The notes under the pieces were generated by a model. The model did no database searches. It saw only the letters and a list, made by a program, of their open reading frames with translations, and had not been told where the DNA came from. A program made the translations under genes and the position numbers. From Cheiracanthium punctorium (lineage: Eukaryota; Arthropoda; Arachnida; Araneae; Cheiracanthiidae), in contig JAWZYV010002533.1 of NCBI GenBank assembly GCA_038373885.1, positions 270,926 through 334,925 on the forward strand: a DNA stretch of 64,000 bases, read 5' to 3'. Each line of letters opens with the position of its first letter. The first letter of the stretch is position 1. Below are positions 1 through 11,865 of the stretch, piece by piece.

Positions 1-319
1 TTCTACAAGTTTTACATCAAGTATCAGATTATGGTCTCATGAGCTGGAATTATAAAAATTGATTAAGATTCAAACATTACTAAGCATATAAACAAAATTC
101 ATTCAGTAAAATTAGAAACAAAGTTTTAAATAACAACCCCGAAATATGCTAAAATACACTTATTAAGAGATAAACTATCATAATTACATTCTACAAGTTT
201 TACATCGAGTATCAGATTATGGTCTCATGAGCTGGAATTATAAAAATTGATTAAGATTCAAACATTACTAAGCATATAAACAAAATTCATTCAGTAAAAT
301 TAGAAACAAAGTTTTAAAT
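1..319. repeat. Tandem direct repeat, 188-bp period
   Basis: Bases 1-131 recur at 189-319 with essentially one difference (an A to G near base 19 of the unit). The intervening 57 bases are not repeated within view, so the array may continue to the left of the window. No coding potential is visible. The near-identity implies a recent local duplication. Confidence 0.9.
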
Positions 320-2265
320 TTATATTTCAAAAAAAGATTGCATAACTAACTTTACAGACCGATACCATAGCCAAAAAGATTATTTTTCAATTGCATTTTA
401 CTTTAAAGAAAACCTGCAATTTGCAGTTTAAAAATAAAATAATTTAGAAGCGGCGTTCGCTTCACGCCACACTGGAATATTCGTATCAAAATCCTGGCCA
501 AAAAGCGAAAATTTTAAATTCATTTAAGAACTGTATTATATATGTTTTTCGATAGCCTCGTAACTGAGGCTTCACGCGATACTTGTTTTTCGACCATAAT
601 TCATATCCAAGGGATGCGATACTCGGTTTAAAAGCGAGTTTCTTCATTTACGGCAAGAGATTTCAGCGTTTTCTATTACTTTATCGTGCATTTTTAACTG
701 GCTCTTTAAATTAATTTACTGATATGAAACTTAATAGAATTGTGGTGACATATATGTATTTTAATTACATGTATCTGTTAGTTTGAAAAAAACAATGTGA
801 CTTAATAAAAATGGGTAACATTTTTTTTCTTCTATTTTTTTTTTTTTTTTTTTCAAAAATCAACATTTCAAAAAGCTTTTTGAAAATGTGTCTGGGCTTG
901 CCAGGCCTAATTTCACCTATGATCATGATTATTACAGTATTGAGTGTCTAATACAAGAAAAAAACATTTCCCCAGCATCCACCATTTTTATAAAGAATTT
1001 TTTTTTATATAGCACCATTTTTATTTTCTCGATAATATTTGACGGGTGATCTTAAAAGGGATACAAACGCTCTTGTATTTCTCATAAGCTAAAAATTATG
1101 TGCCAGTGTTTGGATAAAGGTATATAAAATTTCATTTCAGTTAAAATTTAATATCAGTATTTTAAATTCAGTATGTTGTAATTTCTTATTTTTCTGGTGT
1201 AAATTTGCTAAAATTGCCCTTTCTTTTGTTAGTCCCATCTATATACTGCTTAGTTTTCCATTGATGTCTTAAATTGTGTCCAATGCAAAAAGTCCCCATT
1301 TTTGGTTCTGAAAGGTTTGCAACTGCGACTTCCAGTCAATAAAGTGTGAGTGTGTAAACAGACACAGGACGTGCTAGCTCTTCAAGTCATTTTGAAGTGT
1401 TGGCTTGAAATAAATTACTTTCTCCTCCAGCTTGGAATGAGATTTTATGGTTTTGCAAGGGAAGAGGGTGTTTCGCTGGGGGAACTTTTCAGTTGCATGT
1501 GAACTTTCAAGTTACACGTGCCATGGCTCCCTCCGAGGAAGCCACGCATGCGTTGGAAATGTGAAATTTCCGCGATTAAAAAAAATGCTTTTCCTTTCGT
1601 TATTATGGCTGCTTGAAAAATCGCAGAGCTCAAAAATTGCCGAAAGTAGCTCGTGCATCAAACTAAGTACTTTGAATTTAGTAAATCTTCACGTCAAAGT
1701 TTTTAAATCTAATTGGATTTCTAATTCCAATTAGCGTTTTTATTTTAAACTCATGGCGTCATTCTCGGTTGCGATGGTGTAATTCTCAAAATTTGCTAAA
1801 CTCATTAGGATTTCTAATGCATTTTTAAACTCGTGACATAAAAATAACGTTCATTTTTTTAAAACCCAAAATCCGTTATGTCATTCTTGTTCCATCTCAA
1901 AGCGCGTGGCCAAAATTATCTTCATCAATTTATTAAGTCTAGTCTTTTCCTTCGTAATTGAAACAAATATTGAGACTCATGGAGCTTATCCGTGGCGCTT
2001 TACTTGCATCATCCAATATGGCGCTTTGGTTCATTGAGTCATCACTGAGTAGGTTATAAAACTTCAGCATGAATTTTTTCAGATATTTTCAACATTTATC
2101 GTCATATTTCAGCCAATTTTTAGAAAACCTAATAAATTATACATGTAAACCTGACTCATGAATCACACAGTCCATTAGTAAAAATCGTATGGAAATCCCT
2201 TCGGTAGTTTTTGTTTTTATCGCGTTAGACAGACAGACACGGCGAGGAGACTATTTTATTTTATT
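320..2265. other. Gene-free AT-rich stretch
   Basis: I see no credible coding region, only short chance ORFs in both strands around 1.45-1.73 kb. A T-run lies at about 835-853. No target-site duplications or terminal inverted repeats were found. Confidence 0.5.
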
Positions 2266-2270
2266 ATATG

Positions 2271-2303
2271 TAGATAGATAGTAGATAGATAGATAGATAA
2301 ATA
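2271..2303. repeat. (TAGA)n microsatellite
   Basis: Interrupted array of the tetranucleotide TAGA/GATA at the left edge of the dispersed repeat that follows. Confidence 0.85.
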
Positions 2304-2940
2304 ATTTTGTATGTTCTTGTGAGCACGCATAATAACTTCCAGGGGGGGAAATCTATCTGAGTTAAATTAAGATGGATTAGAAACACATAAAAAAGTTGTG
2401 AATTAGTTGAAGTCTCGGGGAATAAAAAGGCTTTAGAGTTTTGATTGCACATTGGGGGGGGGGGCAGGAAAAAAAATGTTAAATGAAAGTTACAGTTTGT
2501 CATTCAAATAACAGTATTTTAGATAGGAATAATGCTTTTCAATTTTACAATTTATTGTGTGATAAAAATGGAAGATTGAATAAAACTTTTCTAAAAAAAC
2601 GATTTTGTTGCTTAGTTATTTTTTTTTCTTATTTTAAGTTGAAGAGCCTTGGTTCTACACATATGCCATGCAAAAATACTAATCTAAATTCCTCGCAATT
2701 TGCATAAATACTAAATTTTCTCAGAACTTGCAGACATGTTAAAAATAAAAATATACAATTATAAGCAGTTTATTAATATCATATACCATTCAAGACTAAA
2801 CGGAATACTTATTATGGAATAAAAAATAGGTTGTTCGAAATGCAGTGCCCGGAACTAAGTTTATTACAATAATTAATGTTAAAATAAACTTAAAGAACCA
2901 TTTTAGAGACCTTATCTATCTGACTCTGAAGTTTAGACCT
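2290..2940 (+). repeat. Dispersed repeat, copy 1 (inverted copy at 16.2-16.85 kb)
   Basis: This segment matches the reverse complement of about 16200-16850 over its length. Shared landmarks are a G-run, the sequence around a poly-T tract, and a stretch near 2900-2935 that reappears inverted at about 16200-16235. The two copies differ by small indels and homopolymer lengths. No protein is recognisable and the family is unassigned. Confidence 0.8.
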
Positions 2941-2944
2941 TAAT

Positions 2945-3970
2945 ACTAATCTAAATTCCTCGAAAACTTGAAAAGGGGAAACAATATTTAAAGATTCATG
3001 TATCAGTAAATCAGTTTAAAAAAAAGGGGTTATTTAAAAAATCGGACCTCTATTTTGCGAATTCCTCTATTAAATACGGGCAAAACCTTTAATAGTAATT
3101 GAATAAAAAAAAGAATAAAAGATAACAAAATTAATATATATATATATACGTATAATTCAACAGAAAAGTAAAAAAAATTCATAAGATAAAATTCATATAA
3201 GATAAAAGGTTAGTAAACTAGTCTTCTAATTAAAACCCCTTACTCCCTACCCTACCAGTTTAAGATGACAAATTAAGATAAATTGACCCGTCCTCCAACG
3301 GGGAACGGACGGAACGGATCTCTAACAATTTCCTGCAAATCAATCAGCATCCATCATTCCCCCTCCCCTGCTCAGAGATTTCATGTAAAAGAGTTTATTT
3401 GTGAATTTAATAATGCCCGCACGTTACGGGTATTAAAAATATACAAAACCAATTTTAAACATATCTGTAAGGAAGTTTAGACATTTTTCTATCAATGAAC
3501 ATTTTCTTTTAACGAATATATTGGATTTCTAATGTAGTTTTGACGGATTATATCTGCGACTGCATGAAATTTTAACTTTCAACTGAATTTTAACCACGTT
3601 ATCAAACAAAAATGCACAAAATAAAAGTGTTCCTATTTAGGCAATTGTCTGCCGTACAACCTACGGTAATTTTTTTTATTAAAATATGTGGAATTATACC
3701 ACTAGGGAACGGTCAAAATTTCCGTGTATGTTAACATGGTATGGAGAATCCAAGATGGCAGCCGTCCAATGCCCTTAAGAGCCGTTGCAAAAGCAAATCG
3801 GGCAGGTCAATAGAAAAAAGTTCCCATCACCATCTCAGAATTTCATGATTTTCTTTTATTGTGTTGCCTTACCCAAGGAAAGAACAAATCTGAAATATTT
3901 TTGATTTACCTCTTTTAGTTTTGGAGTTATGGGGGGTCAACGTACTTCAGAGGAGCAACGTCGAACCAAT
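2945..3970. other. Gene-free stretch
   Basis: AT-rich sequence with a short (TA)n tract near 3132-3148. No coding sequence, terminal repeats or RNA genes are seen. Confidence 0.5.
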
Positions 3971-3973
3971 TTT

Positions 3974-5215
3974 GTGTATACGCCATTTGGTATAAAAACT
4001 GTCATCCCCCCAACTTGACGGAAGTTCCTCTGCTCTTCCTCGCGGTAGCTGGGGGATCAGTTAAAAATTCGCCGCGAGTCAGGGTCACAGGGAGTAGGGG
4101 GGAAAAACGTTCCTGACACCTGTTACCCAGCTATTTTGATACGAAAGAAAGAGTGTCCATTTTTGACCACATTTTGACCTTAGCGGTGTGCTGTATCGTC
4201 ATTAAAAGTAGATCGGCGGATACGGATATGAAAACGAATAGTTTGTTTTTATTTCCGTGGATACGGATATGAAACGGATAATTTTTACCTCATATCCGAG
4301 AATACGAATTCCAGGAATTTGAATACGGATGATTTTGTTTGGGAATTATTAGAAGGACACGTTATCTTATTTTTAAACATACATCTGTTTTAAAATTTAA
4401 AAGAAATTAACCTTTTCTGCTGTTATTTCGATATGTGACCCCCTCAAATCTTTCATGTGTCCCTCCGAATTTTCAGTGGTCTGGGAGCGGTGATAATTCT
4501 TCTTGAGAAAGCTAAAGTTTTCTTAAGTATATTAAACATATGAACTGTAAGAGTAGCAATTGGGGGACGCGTGTCCCCAAAACTTTTCAACATTTATTTG
4601 ACGGGTCATTTTAACCGTTCCCTTTAAAGAAAAAAAAAAAAAAACTGTCTGCGTCTTGAGAAAATATTATTTTTAAAAAACTATTCACTACCAGATTAGC
4701 TTAATTTAAACAAGAATATTTTATAACCCCTTCGTTTAAACAATTTGTCTCATTCCCAATAGCTTGTGTTTTTAAATGCTTTCTAAGCATTAGGGTTTCT
4801 TTAAAATATTTATTTGTTTATATATATTTTTAAATGCAATACAAAGTATTTTATGCAAAAATGTTTTATTTGTTGAGGGCAAGTGAATAGTATTTTCCCT
4901 TTTCTTAATAATACTCTCACAGTTTTACATCCAGTTATATTAATTGTTATAATAGATTGTTTGCATTCTTTTTTATCTGGCTGTATTTTATTCATATATG
5001 AAGTTCAATATTTGATAAGTTATCCTTCTAAATATTTATAATTCATCATTCTTGCGTATTTCAGAAAGTTTTTTTTTTCAATTTATCTTAAAAGTTTAAT
5101 AAGCTATAAGTTTTATAAAGAAGAGAGTTTTATAAGATATAAATTGATGAAATAAAAATTAATCAAGTACCTTTTACAAAGTAGTATAAATAATTTTTAC
5201 TAATTTCATGACAAT
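3974..5215 (+). repeat. 1.2-kb dispersed repeat, copy 1 (copy 2 at 38.44 kb)
   Basis: It aligns in direct orientation with 38443-39796. Both start at a shared GTGTATACGCC and both end at the same ACAATTA. Inside are hairpin-rich segments around 4200-4330 built from GGATACGGATATGAAA-type words. No ORF is conserved between the copies, so it looks non-autonomous. In this copy the sequence after the shared end is a SINE-like repeat. In the other copy it is a different inverted-repeat element. Confidence 0.85.
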
Positions 5216-5388
5216 TAGTAAACGGCTGAAGTGTATAAGTCTAGGGTTCTGGCCTACCGCGCGGCCGTTTTCTCCAGCTGTAACGTGAATTCGGGTTAGA
5301 ACCCTTCAAAAAGTCCACCGCCCAAGGCATGCGTTAATTAAGCAGACAACCCTTGTGTAGATCTGCCTTAACCGCAAAACCTAAATAA
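5216..5388 (+). repeat. SINE-like repeat, copy A
   Basis: Nearly identical to 55751-55923, starting at the same TAGTAAACGG and ending at the same AAACCTAAATA. It shares its core with the reverse complement of 30050-30281, which keeps a more complete tRNA-like head. The word GGGTTCTGGCC here corresponds to the B-box region of that copy. Probably a 5'-diverged member of the same SINE family. Confidence 0.7.
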
Positions 5389-5392
5389 TTTG

Positions 5393-6081
5393 AAAAGAAA
5401 TATACAACATAGGCAATATGGACTGCGATATCTAAATGACATAATTTTGGAAAATTTTGCCCAACTATTTAGAATTGCTTAAGTTCTCTAAGCGGTTAAA
5501 TAAAGAATATTATTATTGTTATTACTTTTTTGAACGCGTGAAGTCGGCATTGATAAGTACGAATTAATATAAAAAACTTGGCACAAGTTTTATCAAATTT
5601 TGCCCCGCTTTACCCATTTTTGCAAAGGTATATACTTAATGTAAAACTTACTGTGAAGTAATTCATAAAGGGTTAATTCAATCAAAGTCTTATATAGAAA
5701 CATGTGAAATATTTTATGATTTTGGTTCTCAATTAATTTAGGTAAAAACGAAGAAAATGAAGACACCTTTTTTGTAAATGAAAAATTCTATATGGGATTT
5801 GATACAGTAAAATATCCCGCACAGTTCTCCCGTTCAATCCGGTATACGCCTGCCTCTGTTCCGTGTGTGGGTGAAAAATGGCGCTCACCCCATTCTGCTT
5901 GTTATTTCAAACAGGGGAGAGAAAACTCTTCTTTCACCGTTTTTAGACTAAGTAGCTCAACCTGGACAAAAGGAAGTGCATTTTTTACAGGACCCCTATT
6001 TTCCGCCCACTTTTCCTCCCCAGATGCGTGATCAATCACTCAGTTATTTCCCCCAAGTTTATAGGAAAGCGGCCTAAACCG
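5393..6081 (+). repeat. Dispersed repeat, copy 1 (copy 2 at 58.15 kb)
   Basis: Direct match to 58146-58849 with scattered substitutions and short indels. Here it directly follows SINE copy A. At the other locus the same SINE and this repeat are separated by 2.2 kb that contains the Tc1 element. A 79-codon ORF lies inside but is not preserved in the second copy, so I do not call a gene. Confidence 0.85.
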
Positions 6082-6228
6082 TCTGCCGCAGCGGAATTTT
6101 CTCGCAGAAAAGAATTTTTGTCGGGATTATTTTCTGTCGGCACTTGACTCCACTCTAGCATAATACGCCTTAGCATATACTACGATGCAGGCGCCATCTA
6201 TCGTTTTCATTTTAACGGTGTTATTCGA

Positions 6229-6579
6229 AAAAATCATGCGATTTTGGTACATAATTACAAATAAACTAATTATGCCAGGCACTTCAAAATTTTGAAACTG
6301 TCTCTTTACAAGCTGTATTACAAACTGCGAAGACAGGCCAATCTGTATCAGTTTCAAAACTTTTAGAAAAAATTCTTAAAAATCGGAAATTTTCGCAAAG
6401 CGTGTCACTCTTCGAAAAATCTTGCAGCTCAGATCCATGTTTAAGAATTTTTTCTGAAAATTTCACAAAAGCCACAGCGTTTTCGCTTATCGCAGTGTGT
6501 AAAACAGCTTATGAAGAACCATCTGGAATTTTTTGGAGACCATGGTGCTATTAGTTTATTTCAATTTGTGTACCAAGAC
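6229..6579 (+). repeat. Dispersed repeat, copy 1 (copy 2 at 15.04 kb)
   Basis: Direct, diverged match to 15036-15373. Both copies run from a word like CATGCGATTTTGGTACAT to GTGTACCAAGAC. No coding potential is shared between copies. Family unassigned. Confidence 0.75.
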
Positions 6580-6584
6580 TAAAA

Positions 6585-7555
6585 ACAGAGTTCTTTTTTT
6601 TCGAAGAACAGCCTTAAATCGTTTATTGCTAGGTACGTGTGATGATTGAAATAGCGCGAAAAAATACATGAATACCGAATAATTTCTCGCTAAAATAAGC
6701 ATTCACTTTATGAATAGGACGACTTTGATTAGAACACATGAAATTAAAAACGTAAACATAGTTTATGAGTTTATAACATTTCCTAGTAAGAGAAAAAATA
6801 TGGAATTTTCACAGCATTAAAATTGAATGAAGATCCCCGAAGTATGTAGATGAAGAGTAAGTACTATTTTAAATACAAAAACGTTGGTTTTAAGAAAATA
6901 TCCTTTTTTCTCATTTATCTCTTTTATTGAATAGAAATTTATAACACAATAAGAATTATCTCTGAGATACAATTTCTTCAGCATCGAAATGTGACGCCAT
7001 CTTGTTTTTGGATGACAGCTCTGGATCTCGGCGAATTCTTATTGGCTGGCACATGGCAGAAAAAGCGGGCAGAAACAGAAAAGTTCAACATTTTCAACTC
7101 CGTTTTCCGCCCTTGATTCTGCTTGACAGAAACTGAAAAACCGGAAGTTCGTCAATTTTCAGTTTCTGTTTTCTGATTCTGTCGTGTTTTCTGGTATTGT
7201 GGAGTCCAGGCCTTAGTCCGTGGCTGCCGCACAGCCATCATCAGTCACCACATGCTTCTCCGTCAATGGCAGTCTCTCCGCCCTTCTCCTCCTCGCTCTC
7301 GAACTTTCGCTTCATGACGTCACTACAGACTCTATCGATACTGGCAAGCGTCATATCGTTGATGCTTCCCTCTGTCGTGGAAATTCACCTTTTAAGTTTT
7401 TAATTTAGCATACCCGTTTGTTTTTCTTTTTACCCTTATTAATCTGAAGGATGTGTCAACTATTCTAGCACAAAAGTATACAGAGGCACCGACTTTACAA
7501 AATTCCTGTGGGTGCCCTAAAAGTCCATGGAGGAGGGGGGGGGTGTTTGATCAGA
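6585..7555. other. Gene-free stretch
   Basis: AT-rich to 6.95 kb, then a more GC-balanced part near 7.0-7.4 kb with inverted words around AGAAACAGAAAA / TTTTCAGTTTCTG, suggesting an old inverted-repeat element. Two overlapping 60-68-codon ORFs near 7.2-7.4 kb resemble no protein I know and are left uncalled. Confidence 0.4.
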
Positions 7556-7557
7556 AC

Positions 7558-7762
7558 TAGGGATGCATGCGGTACGGGATGAGAGCATGAGACAGACATT
7601 TGTAGTTTCTATGCGAGACGAGACAGGCCTATTTTTCATTATGATATAGGGATTTTGCGAGACGAGACAGAAACTTTTCAGCTGTTCTGCGAGACGAGAC
7701 AAAGCTTTTCAGCTGTTTTGCGAGACGATACAGCCCGATTTTTCGTCTCCCGCGCATCCCTA
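7558..7762. mobile_element. Short hAT-like MITE carrying a GAGACGAGACA minisatellite
   Basis: The left end reads TAGGGATGCATG and the right end, reverse-complemented, TAGGGATGCGCG. These are the type of short terminal inverted repeats seen in hAT elements. The interior holds several copies of the word TGCGAGACGAGACA spaced by 30-50 bases. The flanking 8-mers are only about 5/8 alike, so the target-site duplication is not convincing. No ORF is recognised. Confidence 0.5.
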
Positions 7763-7764
7763 CT

Positions 7765-8460
7765 CAGGATCACACCCAATTCTTCCCTCTTTAATATGTC
7801 TGCCTGCAGCAGTGGCGTAGAAGGGGGAAATTCAGAAGCGGTAGTCCGTCCCCGTCGGCAAGCTAAAAACGACAGAGGTGGCAGAAGCAAACCCATTACT
7901 TTCCTATGAATATTTGCTTGAAAACCGCGTGCGTACAGGACACAACGGAGGGGCTATAAGGAGGCTTCCCCTGAGCGCATTAAACCTTTATTCAAGTTCC
8001 TTATCCCTCCCCTTTTGAACCCATGTTTAACATGTTTGCTGGCAACATTGGAAAGGCATAACTGAGAAAACTCTTTTTTTTATCCGTGTTGATTCGTGGG
8101 CATAGAATGAGAATCTCTACTGCTGCGTCTTAGCAACGATAAAAGCAAATGCTTTAAAATCAAGATTCTTTTCAAAGTAACGAAGTGTTTCTGATGAAAT
8201 TCCCCTTTTTTGAAAAAATCTGCTGATGCTAACGCCACCTTAATTTGGTCTTACGCAGATGATCTGCCAAAATTCAAGGATTCCTGGGCACATATCCCTT
8301 TTGCCCTTGTAATAATCAGACCTGGAAGGGGTGTATTACACTAATTTCACTTTTAACTTACGTTTTTCTTTTAGCGGTAGAATTTTGATCGGTTTTAACT
8401 AATCATTAAATTTCAAAGCAAAAGAAAAATGATTATATTACAACATTTATTGAAAAATAT
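7765..8460. other. Gene-free stretch
   Basis: Intergenic sequence. The word CAGTGGCGTAG near 7.81 kb resembles a hAT MITE end, but no partner end was found. Nothing else is supported. Confidence 0.4.
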
Positions 8461-8464
8461 ATAT

Positions 8465-9384
8465 TGTTGCTGAACTACTCTGCTTGTTTTCGGGGTTCGT
8501 CGTTCTAAAGTCCAGTTGGTGTGAAAGTTCTGGTAAAAAGTCCACTGGTCAGGATGGAACACAATTTATTACTTCTAGAACTTCGTAGAACAATCAGCTG
8601 TACAAAAATCACAAGCACAATCAATCAGTATTGTGATTTTAACAGTGCTTAGATCAGAAGCTCTCACAAATGCTGTATTTCTCACACAAAATAAAACACT
8701 TTCACAGGCAAAACGTCAGTGAAAATATTCAAGGGATATCGTACACAATCCCTTAAGACACAACAATGAAGAATTTGCACACACTTTAAAAACAGCTTCG
8801 GTAAGCAAGCCAAAACACACCTTCTATAGCACTATCAATTCACAAAGCAAGCGTACTCTCTCAGAGAGAGCTCTTCACACATTGGGCGTTCAACTCGCAC
8901 TGAACTCTCGGAGCAGCACGTTGGTGGTATTTATAGAGGAGGCAGAAGCTGCAAGTAGCTTCCAGAAAAGTCTATTTCTCGGATATTCTACATAAAGCAG
9001 GAATTTTGATTACGTCATAGAAGAGAAATGTTAGGTTATTATTGATTTTAATGCGCAAAAGCAGCTTTACAGGCCCCATAGGGAAAATCGCGCCAAATGA
9101 CCAAAATGTCGCCAAGCTTGGCAACTTTTGGCGAAATATCGCCAAATTTGGCGCCAAAAATAAGTCCCCAAAAGTGAAGAGATCGTAGCCCTAGGACCAA
9201 TATTTCTCGAGATTTCTAGAAGTCCATAGAAAAACAAGGGGAAAACCGAAACTTCCGTATCTCCGGTTCTAGTTGGCCGATTTTGATGCGACAAAAAGCA
9301 AAATTTATCTATTTGAAGCGACAAATATGAATTTTGAACTATTTTAAGCCCCAGAACAGCTGCTTGCTCCGAAAATTCGTAACA
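8465..9384 (-). mobile_element. Probable solo LTR (Ty3/gypsy-like), minus strand
   Basis: Read on the minus strand, the 920-bp segment begins TGTTACGAATTTTCGG and ends CAGCAACA, the TG...CA ends of an LTR. A TATA-like CTATAAATACC lies near 8930, and an AATAAA polyadenylation-type signal occurs downstream near 8565-8570. ATAT directly flanks both sides (8461-8464 and 9385-9388), compatible with a 4-bp target duplication, although the area is AT-rich. No gag or pol sequence sits next to it, so it looks like a solo LTR left by LTR-LTR recombination. The order TATA, then poly(A) signal, fits U3-R-U5. A promoter-bearing host sequence is the alternative. Confidence 0.6.
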
Positions 9385-9389
9385 ATATA

Positions 9390-10440
9390 CATATATACAT
9401 GCAACAATATTGTCACAATAGTCAAATTTCTTGTCATATAAGTGGAAATTTTGTTTAAAAAAAAGATTTCGTTTTCAAATGTAACAATTCAGGATCAATT
9501 TATTATTGTTTAATCTCTCATCCCTATCTGAAATGATCAGAGGTTTCAAAAAATAGTACTATTTCTAATCTCATTCATTTCCCGGTTTTTTAACAATTTT
9601 GAACCTCTCTAAACAGCCCTAGATAAACATTGCCTATTTCCTTTTTTCTTTTTTTTTTTAACGAAATTTTAAGAATTGCAAAAGTTATATACTTAAAATA
9701 AAACTAGATGGTTTCCTCAGAATGAATAAGTACAAGCTATGTTTTCTATGTTGAAATATAAATAGGGCCATATAAAAGAAGAGACTGATAAAACCTTTAA
9801 AATTATTTAAATACAAACAGAAATAACAAAGCAGAGGGGAAAAAAACTTTGAATATTTATCAGCCTTAATAATTATTCAAAAAATATTTTGAATTGTTGG
9901 TCATATTTGAGGCTATGATTTCGTACCTAATAAATCAAGCTAAAATAAAAACTAAATTTTTCCAAAAAAAATTATGGGTTATTAATCATATTTTATATTA
10001 GTGATAACCTCAGAGCGTAATTTTTAACATCCTGAAATAGAGATATTTTACCCTCTACCCTTACGTGGTCAAATTTCCAAAATTACGAGCGACATACATT
10101 TCAGTCATGCGTGTTCATGCGCCCATGATTTCAGTATAATTTTAGAAATAGCATTCGGTTACATCAAAACAAATAGTACTATAAACTGAATTCCACTTTG
10201 TCAAACAAGAATAAAAATTTAACAAAATATTTGCTGAAAATAAAATGAACGCCATCTCGAAATGTTAGTGTGGACCACAGTTTGTTCTAGCCTTTTCAAT
10301 AAATAACTGAACACCAAAAGCATTTAAAAATAAGAAAAGTAAATTGCGACTTTAAAAGAAAGTGAAACAAACTTTTATACCTTAGAAGATTCAGTCTCAA
10401 TCTTCACCAAATTAACACCAAAGCACTGATGCTTTTGTTG
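9390..10440. other. Gene-free AT-rich stretch
   Basis: No ORFs of interest, no terminal repeats and no RNA genes seen. Homopolymer-rich. Confidence 0.5.
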
Positions 10441-10446
10441 AATATG

Positions 10447-11052
10447 GATCTTTATTCGTTCCAGAGACATGCAAAATGCATGTGCTTGTAAACAGACCTT
10501 CATGTTCTCTATTTACAATAAAGGCAGTTAAACCTACTCGTTTCGGAACTCTGCTACAATTTCATCAAAATGATCCGAAAACATGTTCAGAAAGGTAGTG
10601 AGTCTTTTGCCTGCAGTGTTTCCTTTCCCGCGTAAATTTTCTTTTTATTGTAGCCAGCGACTTTGTCTCAAATTCTCGGTTTGCCGGTACTCTTGGGGCA
10701 AACAGTCTCATTGTATTCATATATTTTTCTATGGTAGAAGAGGATTCTAACTTATATCACAATTACATTCAGCCATTCCCAGTTCTCTTCTCGCTGCTGT
10801 TTTTTTTCCCTCAGGAAATACTTTTGCGGTAGCTCCAAAAGATTTTACATTCTTCTGTACTCTCCTTCTCCTGCTACTTTTCTGCTGTACTTACCTCAGC
10901 ACTGCTTCAAAATTGTCTTGGGTCTTTATTTGTTCAAGAGACATACAAAATGCATGTGTGCTTGTAAACAGACCTTCATGTTCCCTATTTACAATAAAGA
11001 CAATTAAACCTACTCGTTTCGGAATCCTGCTGGTTTCATCAGAACGATCCGA
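10447..11052 (-). mobile_element. Two direct copies of a Penelope-type terminal sequence with hammerhead-like core
   Basis: About 132 bases at 10447-10578 recur at 10920-11052 in the same orientation, roughly 474 bp apart. On the minus strand the second copy contains CTGATGA followed after a short segment by CGAAAC, the two conserved blocks of a hammerhead ribozyme. In the first copy the first block has decayed to TTGATGA. Penelope-like retroelements are known to carry hammerhead motifs in tandem long-terminal-repeat-like units, so two spaced copies fit that layout. A 70-codon minus-strand ORF spans copy 2 but has no domain I recognise. The assignment to Penelope is inference. Confidence 0.4.
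11010..11048 (-). ncRNA. Hammerhead-ribozyme-like core
   Basis: On the minus strand CTGATGA (11042-11036) is separated from GAAAC (11020-11016) by a segment able to form a short stem II of the type AACC/GGATT with one bulge. The third stem and the cleavage-site triplet could not be fixed by eye, so activity is not claimed. Confidence 0.3.
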
Positions 11053-11295
11053 ATGATCCACGCTCCCTTCAGGAGGGAGCTTGGGCGACAAGAAGGACAG
11101 CAAAAAAGGTTATGGCATGTGCAGGACGAGTGAGGTGTTTACAGTCCTATTACTTCCATTCCTCTTGCTCATTTCCGCGGAAGTGGAGTAAATGTAAACG
11201 AGGCATTAAAGATGGGATGAGGGAAGTGTGCCAGAAGGGGAGGGGCACTTAGGTCTTCGGATCCGGACGATAATCTGGTATTTCCCCGATGTGGG

Positions 11296-11435
11296 AAATT
11301 AGCGAGATGAAACTGCAAGACGATACCTACGGACGCAAGACGATACCTCTAAGTCCGAGATGCGACCGCGAAACTATACCTTAGGGTGACAGGTGAGACC
11401 GCAAGACGATACTTCGATGTGAAAGTGCGAGACGA
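11296..11435. repeat. Degenerate GCAAGACGATAC repeat cluster
   Basis: At least five imperfect copies of the word GC(A/G)AGACGATAC occur in 140 bases. The word is related to the GCGAGACGAGACA units of the MITE at 7558-7762. The cluster abuts the left end of the next repeat. Confidence 0.6.
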
Positions 11436-11865
11436 TACAAGACCAGGAGCTCTAGCACGATCTTATCGGAAAGCATCCGTCACGGATAGTTCTCACTCTC
11501 GGATACTGAAAATCTTCGGATAAATATCCGATACCCGCATTTTGACTCTACCACCATGGTTTCGACTAATGGAAGTGAGAATTTTTATGCCTCTTCCGAG
11601 AGTATCGGAAGGGGACGCTATCAACTAATCAAAACAAGACACTCTTTGCTGCATTCGAGCACGTAGTTTAAGTTTATGACATAGTACTTAAATAGGTACC
11701 ACGTCTTGTCTTATTTTGTTAGTGGATCTCTGGCTGTGTTATACCATGTGAATATACAACGTGTAAGATACTAATACGCAGTACTCAGATACAATCAAAA
11801 AAAATTAATATCGATTTTCGAACCGCTTTACCAAAACTTTAATTGTAAGTTGCGTGCAAAATTAG

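Noticed and set aside
1..319. CRISPR-like array
   Set aside because: Only two long units (131 bp) are present, with none of the short repeat and unique spacer pattern. The window is clearly eukaryotic.
5792..6031. 79-codon plus-strand ORF
   Set aside because: It lies inside a dispersed repeat, and the second copy at 58.15 kb has indels that break the frame, so there is no sign of protein-level constraint.
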